From positions 1-11,218 of the forward strand of contig JALLBK010000528.1 in NCBI GenBank assembly GCA_036940085.1: a stretch of DNA of 11,218 bases, read 5' to 3'. The DNA is from Discostella pseudostelligera (Eukaryota; Bacillariophyta; Thalassiosirophyceae; Thalassiosirales; Thalassiosiraceae). Below are positions 1 through 7,590 of the stretch, one piece after another (position 1 is the stretch's first letter; each line of letters begins with the position of its first letter). Made by a program: the position numbers and the translations under genes. The notes under the pieces are model-generated. The model was not told the origin of the DNA. It was given only the letters and a program-made list of their open reading frames with translations, and did no database searches.

Positions 1-162
1 AGAACTGTGTGACGCACAGACTGTTTAGTGAGAATCTAAACTGTGAATATCGAAGACTAATCTTCTCAAAATTCCTCTATTTTCACAAATTTTCTCGTTC
101 TCACAATCTCTCTTCAAAGATCCGAATCCAACACCAACTCACTGACCTCGATCGGGCAGACC
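1..162 (+). promoter_or_regulatory. 5' leader / promoter-proximal region of the V-ATPase subunit H gene
   Basis: This stretch is AT-rich at the left and becomes pyrimidine- and CA-rich towards the ATG at 163, as is common in 5' untranslated leaders. In the frame of the gene there are stops (TGA at 10-12, TAA at 34-36), so the coding region does not extend to the window edge. The start context is GACC-ATG-G, with a purine at -3 and G at +4. I cannot identify a TATA box or transcription start. Confidence 0.4.
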
Positions 163-2034
163 ATGGCCATGGCGGCGTCATCGTCATCGTCCCCCCAAGT
201 CGTCGGCACCATGACGACAATTCCCCCATCGCCCGTGGCAGCCGCCTTCCGGCATATCCTCTGGGACCCTCTCTCATCTTTGCGTCTAACCCCCCAGGAG
301 ACGGCATTGCTGCGCATGGCCGAAACTAACCCCATCGAATACACACTTGGCGATGCTCGCGACGCTACCATGTATGTTCGCGTACTACTCAAATTGCTCG
401 CCGAGGCATCGTTCAATGTCTCCGGTCACGTAGCTCGCATCCCCGAAACAGAGAAATTTAGTGAGAATCGTGCCCTCGATGCTCTCGATGCCGATCCATT
501 GGGCGTGGTGACTCACTACGCCATTGCCAAACTGCACACCATATTGAAAACATTGGCCTCTCCATGGGCAGCCGACAATAATGTCTCCATTGGCAATGTC
601 TTCTATGCTGGACTGGACGGAGATCTTATCGAGCAGTGGAAGAGTCTATTGCGTGTGATTAGTAAAGGCAACAAGGGTGATTACTACGCGCAGCGGTGTG
701 CGGCATTGTGCCTGGCGTTGATTCTGTTGGCGGCATGTCCATCGCAACGGAGTGGCACTACTATTAAGGGTGCTGTCGGGAAGAAATCATCATCGGCAAA
801 TGGAGGAGCAGCAAAGTCAGCAACGTCAGCATCCACATCAGCCACCGCCACCACTACAATGTCATCACGTGTCCCATCCTATGCATCAGCCATTGAACCA
901 CTGGAAGCATTGACAGCCTGGGTCATTTCCCAACTCAAAAGTTCCAACTCTCAAACTGTCGGGACTACTATTCCAACGATCATGACACTTATGAGTGCTA
1001 CCGAGGGACGACAAATCTTTGCTGCCTCCGGGGGGATCAAATATCTCTCTCGTCAACTATTACGTCATCGCGAGGGGAAAGGACGACACAACATTGCTGG
1101 GAACAGTCCGTCGATTTCATCGGGAACTACCGATCGAATGAGCAATGCTACTACTACTACCGTGACCTCCTCAACATCGTCGGCTTCCGTCCAACAGCTC
1201 TATGAACTTACCTTCTGCTTATGGTGTCTTACCTACGAACTTGGTAACTTTGCCGATGTCCGTGCTGATTTTGCCAAGGATGGTCTACCGGTAATGGCGC
1301 TCGTCGAGCTAGTCTCCTCGGCACCACGCGAGAAGGTGGTGCGTGTGGCTTTGGCAGCATTGAAAAATCTAGCCACCTGTACAGCTTCGTCCAATGCGGA
1401 TAATAGCACTCTTGGAGAAGATGGCAGTGAGGTAGCCGCCGCTGATGATGATAAAGAGAATTCCAATAAACAACACCAACGCCATCATTATCACCGCCAT
1501 CACCATCATCATCACCGTAGTCGCATCGATGCCAAAGTCTTCTTAAACGAAATGATTGCTTGTGGTCTCATCAAGGCCATATCACTCCTACGCGAACGTC
1601 AATTCTCCGACCCTGACATGATTGCAGACATTGACACTCTCCACCACCTACTACAACAAAACTTTAAAGACATGACTCGATGGGAAGTCTACCAGAACGA
1701 GGTCGAGACTGGACAATTACAATGGGGATCGACACATACCGAAGCATTCTTTAAAGAAAATGCCAAAATGATGGAAGGGTCCAATGGTGACTTCCATATA
1801 GTCAAGATATTAATCTCATTGATATCCAGTAAAGACGAGGATATTTCGGCAATTGCTTGCTTTGATCTTGGTGAATTTTGTCGTCATTATCCCAATGGGC
1901 GGGCCATTGCCAAGAGGTTGGGTGCGAAGGAGTTGGTAATGGCGTTGATTGAGCATGATAATCCGGAATTACAGCGTCATGCCTTGCTTTGTGTTTCGAA
2001 GATGATGGTGCATAATTGGGAGTATGTGAAATGA
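163..2034 (+). CDS. VMA13: V-type proton ATPase subunit H (V1 sector regulatory subunit)
   Basis: Subunit H sits at the V1-Vo interface of the vacuolar proton pump. In characterised systems it is needed for activity of the assembled pump and silences ATP hydrolysis by free V1. The single-exon product has 623 residues; yeast and animal homologues are about 480. Recognition rests on the all-helical N-terminal part (about 25-400, for example RVLLKLLAEASFNVSGHV at 73-90) and on the conserved C-terminal domain (about 453-623), which includes FSDPDMIADIDTLHHLLQ, TRWEVYQNEVETGQLQW, IACFDLGEFCRHYPNGR and the tail PELQRHALLCVSKMM. The extra length is in three low-complexity inserts: Lys/Ser/Ala/Thr-rich at about 200-236, Ser/Thr-rich at about 302-342, and an Asp/Asn stretch followed by a His-rich run at about 408-453. 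The start is the first ATG of two close ones (163 and 169). The gene converges on the RCC1-like gene. Confidence 0.93.
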   Translation: MAMAASSSSSPQVVGTMTTIPPSPVAAAFRHILWDPLSSLRLTPQETALLRMAETNPIEYTLGDARDATMYVRVLLKLLAEASFNVSGHVARIPETEKFSENRALDALDADPLGVVTHYAIAKLHTILKTLASPWAADNNVSIGNVFYAGLDGDLIEQWKSLLRVISKGNKGDYYAQRCAALCLALILLAACPSQRSGTTIKGAVGKKSSSANGGAAKSATSASTSATATTTMSSRVPSYASAIEPLEALTAWVISQLKSSNSQTVGTTIPTIMTLMSATEGRQIFAASGGIKYLSRQLLRHREGKGRHNIAGNSPSISSGTTDRMSNATTTTVTSSTSSASVQQLYELTFCLWCLTYELGNFADVRADFAKDGLPVMALVELVSSAPREKVVRVALAALKNLATCTASSNADNSTLGEDGSEVAAADDDKENSNKQHQRHHYHRHHHHHHRSRIDAKVFLNEMIACGLIKAISLLRERQFSDPDMIADIDTLHHLLQQNFKDMTRWEVYQNEVETGQLQWGSTHTEAFFKENAKMMEGSNGDFHIVKILISLISSKDEDISAIACFDLGEFCRHYPNGRAIAKRLGAKELVMALIEHDNPELQRHALLCVSKMMVHNWEYVK

Positions 2035-2310
2035 TGAAAAATAAATAATGGTAGAGAGATTAGGCGGAGGATAACTTTTTATTTAATTAGTATTTGTAAT
2101 CGCTTAATGTGGATTGCCAAATCATTTATTATTTGGAGAGCATCGTTGCTTGTCCTTTCCTCTTCTTTGCAAAGCAATCGACATCGTTGACTATCTGAAT
2201 CTAGTCAGCAGTGACATGTTTGCTTCTTCTCTTCACTGTCGGCTGTCACTACTAACCGACGAGGATGTACTCTATAATTTCCCAACCTGTACCAGAATCG
2301 CTTGCGTACT
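2035..2310. other. Convergent intergenic region with candidate poly(A) signals on both strands
   Basis: These 276 bases separate the ends of two convergent genes. An AATAAA hexamer on the plus strand (2040-2045) lies only a few bases after the V-ATPase stop. Another on the minus strand (reading 2083 to 2078) lies about 230 bases past the RCC1-like stop. If the second is used, the 3' UTR of the RCC1-like mRNA would run nearly to the V-ATPase stop codon and the two transcripts could overlap. The hexamer assignments are by consensus only. The short ORFs in this stretch show no recognisable protein. Confidence 0.35.
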
Positions 2311-4143
2311 CTAATATTCTTCATACCATAACTCTAATCCACCTCTGTCATGACATAATTGGCCTGACCTTGCTGCTCCTTGATTGTCGACAGCCGGTAG
2401 TGCACCAACACTATCCGCATAATTGTTTGCATGGACATGTCGACGAAGCTTCTTATCGAGCTCAGTTTCTTCTGTACATTCCAAACATTCACTTGACGGT
2501 GGTAGAGTGGAGCCAACCTCGTTCTGAGAACATGTCGACATGGATCGATTGGATTCTGCACTACCGTCCATCTCCCCAACATGTTGTTTCTCTGAAGGAT
2601 CAGGAAGTGATATCGGCGACTCCAATCCGAATGCATTATCTTTCCCCCATGCAAACAGCTCAATCACTCCACTAGATCTTCGTACCAATGCCGTAGAATG
2701 ATGTATCGATGCCGCGATACTAAATATTCCATAGGGGGGTACGGAGGATATACATTCCGGTACCACTGTGCACTCTAATGCCACACGTCGTGGAAGATAG
2801 AAGCATGTTGTGGTAGAAGTGGACGCTTCTTCATTCAACCCATCTAAACTGCTATCGGCCAACGAACCAGGTGAGGATGGTGGGGAAAAGGATGCTTCCT
2901 GTTGTGGTATTGTGGCATAGTCGCCACCTCCACCACTGAGTCTATTAGTATCATCACGATGTTGTCGATCACCATGCAAGCCTAGCTTTCTATTATCATT
3001 GTTCCCAAAACCGTACAGTTGATGATGGACAAAATTAGATTCCTGTTGCTGCTGCAGTTCGACGCCATTCTGATCCTGTAATTGCTGCTGATGGACGTGT
3101 CTCTTCTTCGAATGATGATTGCGACGACTGGCACCGCCACCACTGCTACTCACCATCCTTCTTGACCCCTCCGTCTTCACCACAACCAATGAATAATCAA
3201 TTCCCGCAGCGCAATTGATGCTCTTTCCACCATTTTTTAGCAAGGAAGTTACAATAGATGGTACTGTAATCTTTTCGAATGAACGGTGAGACTTTGGACT
3301 TCCTATAGATGAGGATGATGATGACATACTATTGGGTGATGAAGGAGAGTTGGGTGGTGATGATAAAAGTGTGCCACTCCCACTACTGCTACCGACATTG
3401 TATCCCAAGCCAAGTTGGCCAAATTCATTGGAACCATACGAAAATAGTAGTCCCTCCATGGATATGAGAAGAACATGTTGGCCTCGAGGATGGGCAGAAA
3501 TTTTTGTGATGCGTATTTGTGACAGGTGATGGAGATAGGTGGGAACTCCATAGAGTGAAAATTGTGTTGCAGTAGATTCTGATGGCACATTTGCTCTTGT
3601 TGTTGTTCTTGTAGTGGGTAATAGATGATGCATGTTGTTGTTGCTGCTGTAATCATTAGAATTTTCATTTATTGTAAGTCGGTCCAGTGTCGGAGGCTCG
3701 TAGTATGCACTATGATCCCAAACTCTGACAGTTGTAGTATTAGATCTACTGCATGTTCCATTGCCATTAAGTTGTGGTAGTGCGACATGATTTACATCCA
3801 CATTGTTCATTTGCAAATCGGTTGCATGCATGTGATCGTTTGAATGACGATTGCCACCTTTTCTTCTCGAGTCTTCATTCAATTGACGACGATGACGACA
3901 AACTAGCACTTCCCCTCTGCGAGTTAGTAGAAATGTTTCATCACGGGAGGATGCTGTCATTGTCATCGCATTGTTGAGACGCCAACTGTATGGAGGATAA
4001 TCATGAGTGCAACTTGTACTACTTCGTTCTGGTGGTGGTGGTTCATCATGATCATGATGTCGCTGTTGTTGATGTTGCTGCTGTAGCTGCTGCGGAGAGT
4101 CTCTTCTAGCATTCATTAGGGACTCATCTGTTATGCGGTGCAT
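2311..4143 (-). CDS. RCC1-repeat-like protein with extensive low-complexity inserts
   Basis: The 610-residue product of one open frame has several RCC1-type propeller signatures: FLLTRRGEVLVC (about 71-82), LLISMEGLLFSYGSNEFGQLGLG (about 225-247, the clearest), CAAGIDYSLVVVKTEG (311-326) leading to LYGFGNNDNRKLGL (376-389), and IAASIHHSTALVRRSSGVIELFAWGKDNAFGL (476-507). RCC1 proteins normally form a seven-bladed propeller and act as guanine-nucleotide exchange factors or binding scaffolds. Only about three or four units are visible here, so neither exchange activity nor a full propeller can be assumed. Between them lie Gln/His-rich, Asn-rich and Ser-Pro-rich inserts, such as NSPSSPNS near 265-272 and SPPSSPGS near 420-427. 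The last roughly 100 residues have no recognisable fold, and the stop is TAG. An in-frame TGA directly upstream of the ATG shows that this exon does not extend further 5'. An alternative start is Met10. No transmembrane segment or signal peptide is evident. Confidence 0.72.
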   Translation of the reverse strand: MHRITDESLMNARRDSPQQLQQQHQQQRHHDHDEPPPPERSSTSCTHDYPPYSWRLNNAMTMTASSRDETFLLTRRGEVLVCRHRRQLNEDSRRKGGNRHSNDHMHATDLQMNNVDVNHVALPQLNGNGTCSRSNTTTVRVWDHSAYYEPPTLDRLTINENSNDYSSNNNMHHLLPTTRTTTRANVPSESTATQFSLYGVPTYLHHLSQIRITKISAHPRGQHVLLISMEGLLFSYGSNEFGQLGLGYNVGSSSGSGTLLSSPPNSPSSPNSMSSSSSSIGSPKSHRSFEKITVPSIVTSLLKNGGKSINCAAGIDYSLVVVKTEGSRRMVSSSGGGASRRNHHSKKRHVHQQQLQDQNGVELQQQQESNFVHHQLYGFGNNDNRKLGLHGDRQHRDDTNRLSGGGGDYATIPQQEASFSPPSSPGSLADSSLDGLNEEASTSTTTCFYLPRRVALECTVVPECISSVPPYGIFSIAASIHHSTALVRRSSGVIELFAWGKDNAFGLESPISLPDPSEKQHVGEMDGSAESNRSMSTCSQNEVGSTLPPSSECLECTEETELDKKLRRHVHANNYADSVGALPAVDNQGAARSGQLCHDRGGLELWYEEY

Positions 4144-4165
4144 CTGCAGCCCTCATATAATGCAT
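4124..4165 (-). other. Upstream ORF overlapping the start of the RCC1-like gene
   Basis: On the minus strand, ATG at 4165-4163 opens a 13-codon frame (with a second in-frame ATG at 4156-4154) that ends in TGA at 4126-4124. It runs across the predicted main start at 4143 in another frame. Seven bases after its stop lies the in-frame Met10 of the main protein (4116-4114). If the mRNA begins upstream of 4165, scanning ribosomes would meet this uORF first. The reading frames are seen directly; any role in translation is inference. Confidence 0.4.
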
Positions 4166-4826
4166 GGAAATGGTCGAGGTCGATGGTAGCAGACGGCAGA
4201 CGGCGGCATCGGCATTTTCATGGTCCTTTTGTTGGGCGGGGTGTGCAACGATGAGTCACCGTCGAAGGACAGACGGAAATAAGTGAGACACCGTCGACGG
4301 ACAAACGGTGCATCGATTTGGCGGGGAGGCTCTGAAAATTGCGGGAAAGCCACGTGGAGCTTTGCCTTCTTGTGCCTTGTCCATTGCATTGCTTGAGACT
4401 TGAGTTGAATAGGTATGGTAGAGTTGAATCTCGATGATGATGGACCTCAATCGATGAATCGATGAACCTAGGAGTACTACGATTGCTTAGGTGCGTATTG
4501 TATGGTACATCCTTGTCACTTGTCATGCAATGGGTGAGCTGTTCATTGAGCGAGATAAGTACTTAGGTCGAGGTTCGTAACATATTATGATCACATGCGG
4601 CTAAGTACCGAGTATCGTCCAGCGGAGGCACTATTGTAAAGCATATACAATAATATTCTTCGGTTCATTACATAGATAATGTTACTACTAACCAAACTTC
4701 ACACGCCAAAATCAAAGCTAAACATAATAAGGCTCCCCAACGAAATAAATACGAAATATCGCCGCCATTCCATGATTGATTATAGGTAATACAATAGACG
4801 CAACCCAAACTGCGACTCATCATCGC
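4144..4826. other. Intergenic region between RCC1-like gene (5' side) and armadillo gene (3' side)
   Basis: This region should hold the promoter and 5' UTR of the RCC1-like gene (left part) and the 3' UTR and end signal of the armadillo gene (right part). The left half, about 4180-4400, is relatively GC-rich with CGTCGA/GACGG motifs, including an imperfect 20-bp direct repeat listed separately. The right half, from about 4560, is AT-rich and looks like 3' UTR or spacer. The short ORFs on both strands have no family signature. I see no tRNA or other RNA gene. Confidence 0.5.
4257..4308 (+). repeat. Imperfect 20-bp direct repeat, period 32
   Basis: CACCGTCGAAGGACAGACGG (4257-4276) recurs as CACCGTCGACGGACAAACGG (4289-4308) with two mismatches. 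The copies lie 114-165 bases upstream of the RCC1-like start codon, where paired regulatory sites are plausible. Confidence 0.6.
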
Positions 4827-6714
4827 TTAAAGAATGGAACATCCACTGTCCGAGTTCACACAGGGCAAGAAGTCAAGAGGACCAGACTCATCCACCTCAA
4901 TTCCCTTCTCCTGACTGAGGAATTGATCCAACGGTTGACCCTCACGCTTTCGGTATTGTGTCCATGACTCATGACTGATTTCGAGGATGGGACGAGCGGA
5001 GCCACTCGCGGCCCGAATTTCCTCAGCAGCACGGAGCGCCGCCTCCTTACCCTGTGCCGACGTACCGGCCAAATTGGCATACTGGGTAAGCATGGTGGCA
5101 ATCTCTCCGCATGCCTTCTCCGACTGGATCGACTTGCGAGGAGGCTCGCCAGCCTGGAGGATAGCCGGGAGCATGTACGAAACAGCCGAAGCGGAGTATT
5201 CGGCACTCTTGACATCAGGAACGTATTTCGATCCACCATTCACTTCATCATCGGCAGCAAGGACCAAGTCAGACACCACCTGTAGACAAAGGGCCACCGC
5301 CGAGGGTACAGCAAGGACCTTGGTGTTGGAATCGGCAGCATCACCATCATGGTCGGCGGAGTTGGCCGCGTAGCATAGGTCACGATAGGCCTTGGTGGCA
5401 GTGTAGAGCTTGAAGACACCGTAGGCATACTGACCATCCTTCCCCTTCTTTTCGATAATGTTCGTCATGAGTTCCGAAATAGATTTGGCCGCGGAAGATC
5501 CACCCTCGGGGAAATCCGTCCATGGAGCACCAAGGAAGGCACAGGCCATGGTAGCCTTGAGCCCCTGCAAATCACCCTCGGCCATAATTGGCTTAATAAC
5601 ATCAATGGCCCCGGCTTCGATCAATGCCTGTCGAGATACTGGCCACTGGGCCAAATTCAATACCACAAAGAGGCTGAAGTCCTCCAATGAGTTGGAAGTC
5701 CATCGACTGGGTGGAGCGGTGGCATTTCTAATATTACCCACGACGCATTTGGGAATATCCGTCTTGCCAAAGAGTGCGGCGTTCTCCTCACTCTTGGCCA
5801 GATTCTTAATGAGACCACATGCCCAACGCACACCCTCACTCTTGCCCGATCCGGATTTGGGCACGGCGGGTGCATTCTTAAGTAGTTTTTCGAGGATGCG
5901 TAGGAGAGACTCGGGATTGTTGAGTGGAGGGAGAGGGTCGGCACCATCGGGCACTGGCGAGTGCTGCAACATGGAGGTAATGCTAGCCTCGAGGAAGGAT
6001 AGATTCATAAGACAGATGCAGCAGAGGTAGGATTCCTGCTTATCCTCGGCAATGACCTTGCATAGGCCGCCAATGACCGCGCTAGAGCTGGGTCCCAATG
6101 CCATAACACGCTTATTCTCCGTGGGGATGGACAAGTTATTCAATGCCAGGCATGCCAAATGCCTTCCGTCGCCACTCTCTTGCGTCAAACACATGGCCAG
6201 GGGAGTCAAGACGTCGAACTTGCCCGAGCATACCATTGGGACGCGATTTTGTTTGTGGCCCACGTCGCAGAGTTCGTAGATGCGCTTGGTGGCGGCCGCG
6301 CTTTTTTCACCCTTCTCGTTCGTCATAGTCTCGATCAAGTCGGGGATGTCTTCCATTTGGGGTGGACGGGCCGGCATGTTGGTGGCGGAGGCGGTGGAAG
6401 ATTTGTTGCTTTCTGGCTCGCGAGCATCGTCGGCGGCTCCGGCACCGGAGGAACTTTTTTCAGAGGGGGAGAGCGCCGAGGCAGCGGCATCTTTGCCAGC
6501 GGCGTCGCCCTTGGCTGACTTCTTCTTGCGGAAGGACACCCTGAAGAATCATTAATTCATTAATTAAAGCGGGGTACGGGGGAGAGAATACAAGAAAAAA
6601 ATACGGTGAGAGACGCGAACATATGATATGGTCGCCATTGCGGAACACCCGCAGGCTCAGAGCCGCATATCCATATCAAACATCATCATGGGAGCGATCG
6701 AATTCCTCTTACAT
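4827..6714 (-). CDS. Armadillo-repeat protein with C-terminal CaaX-type motif; start codon split by an intron
   Basis: Exons are 6713-6714 (the first two bases of ATG) and 4827-6540, giving 571 residues beginning MVSFRKKKSAKG. The large exon has no usable ATG at its 5' end: its first codons read GTG TCC TTC, preceded by the acceptor TTCTTCAG. The donor T|GTAAGAG at 6712 joins AT to G, giving ACAAA-ATG-GTG with A at -3 and G at +4. After a Ser/Ala/Lys-rich head (about 1-60), tandem helical repeats of armadillo type occupy about 62-325, for example ACLALNNLSIPTENK, CCICLMNLSF, WACGLIKNLAKSEENAALFG and FVVLNLAQWPVSRQALIEAGAIDVI. A helical C-terminal half follows, with a distinctive segment ESWTQYRKREGQPLDQFL near 525-542. 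The protein ends SDSGCSIL; C-S-I-L fits a CaaX prenylation site, with Leu at the last position favouring geranylgeranylation. Armadillo folds bind partner proteins. I recognise no named orthologue, so the function is unknown. The stop is TAA. Confidence 0.82.
6541..6712 (-). other. Predicted intron splitting the start codon of the armadillo gene
   Basis: This is a 172-base intron on the minus strand with donor GTAAGAG and acceptor TTCTTCAG, in phase 2. The intervening sequence contains in-frame stops and several unrelated ATGs, so it is not read through. The assignment is by consensus and frame; other donors tested gave the wrong phase or a poor consensus. Confidence 0.7.
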
Positions 6715-7124
6715 TTTGTCTTAATTCAAGCTAATGATATATTACTACTGCGGAGCGGTGGATGCGATCGTAGGCCGTCGTCGTCAATGGTCAAATCCGA
6801 ATTCTTTCCCCTGCTTTTGTTAGGTGTACTGCGTGCGTGCCATGCATGGTGAGTTGGTGCATCCGCTTGTTATTGTTGGATGCAGCGGAGCCGCCGCAAA
6901 CCCCGCCCCCAAGACAGAGAAGAAAGCCCTTTTATTCCTTTCTCAAATTTGAGAAGCCCGTAGAAAATGTAGGGGAATTAACGGCTCCATTGGAGGAATT
7001 ATCCCCCAGTCAACCCCCTTACGTGTTCCATTTCTTCTTTGGATTCGCCAAAACAAGATTCTTCCCTCCAACTTCGTCTTTGGACGTCTGTCCATGGTGC
7101 GTCAGCCATGACGTCGGCAGAATT

Positions 7125-7238
7125 GCCACGTGTAAGTGTGAATATGGCGGGAAATCCACACTGTGCTTTCCCGCCATATCTTCTCCCGCCATTTGGTTGC
7201 CACGTGTAAGTTCTTCAAACTCCACGTGTAAGTTCTTC
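7125..7238. promoter_or_regulatory. Three G-box (CACGTG) elements, two within a 17-bp direct repeat
   Basis: CCACGTGTAAG occurs three times in this stretch, at 7126-7136, 7200-7210 and 7222-7232. The last two are part of an exact 17-bp direct repeat, CCACGTGTAAGTTCTTC, with a period of 22 (7200-7216 and 7222-7238). CACGTG is the core bound by bHLH and bZIP factors. The elements flank the E2F-like palindrome on both sides. Confidence 0.6.
7142..7190. promoter_or_regulatory. E2F-like perfect inverted repeat plus third site
   Basis: ATATGGCGGGAAA (7142-7154) and TTTCCCGCCATAT (7167-7179) are perfect 13-bp reverse complements separated by 12 bases. Each contains the E2F/DP consensus TTTCCCGC. 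A third core, TCCCGCC, is at 7184-7190 in the same orientation as the right arm. The cluster lies about 430-480 bases upstream of the armadillo-gene start. E2F sites typically drive cell-cycle-dependent transcription; that role here is inference. Confidence 0.6.
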
Positions 7239-7590
7239 ATCCGACCAACCTTCGACTTCGATTCGTTCATTCTTCCCTTTTGATTCGCCCTACTCCTCCC
7301 TCAATCAGCGGGATGCGGATATGGACGAAGGATATGTCGAAAGATCGGGTCTCGAATAGACTGAGAAAGTGGTGGTTGGAGTATAGGTTAGAGTGCTGGA
7401 TGCGTCGGTAGTCGGTTGGAGTACACACAATACCATGACTGCAGGTCACTGGTCGCTTCATTTTTTATCCCGACGATATTGAGTTAATGATACATGATAC
7501 TTCCAAAATGTCCACTGGGGGTTCGTTCGATCGATGAGGTGCAGATTGAATATTACATATCCTCTTAGCATCATCCTCGACCAACCGAAT

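Larger units (their letters stand above)
6715..7590. other. Intergenic region: armadillo-gene promoter and TAB2 3' flank
   Basis: These 876 bases separate two minus-strand genes. The part nearest 6715 is the expected promoter and 5' UTR of the armadillo gene. The part near 7590 is the TAB2 3' UTR. The middle (7080-7240) is rich in recognisable transcription-factor sites, listed separately: a TGACGTC core at 7109-7115, three CCACGTG boxes and three CCCGCC E2F-like cores. A 148-codon frame at 6837-7283 (plus) has no family signature and crosses this motif cluster, so I regard it as non-coding. No RNA gene or transposon was recognised. Confidence 0.5.

Noticed and set aside
15..55. Hairpin in the V-ATPase leader around TTTAG...CTAAA
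   Set aside because: The stem is only a few perfect base pairs with mismatches beyond, too weak to call.
5458..6030. 190-codon plus-strand frame opposite the armadillo gene
   Set aside because: It lies wholly antisense to well-supported armadillo repeats and has no recognisable domain.
4827..6539. GTG as the initiation codon of the armadillo gene
   Set aside because: Cytosolic translation in eukaryotes rarely starts at GUG. A consensus acceptor directly precedes it, and an ideal donor upstream rebuilds ATG in the correct phase.
6837..7283. 148-codon plus-strand frame between the armadillo and TAB2 genes
   Set aside because: No family signature, Pro/Phe/Ser-biased composition, and it runs through the E2F/G-box cluster, which explains the sequence better.
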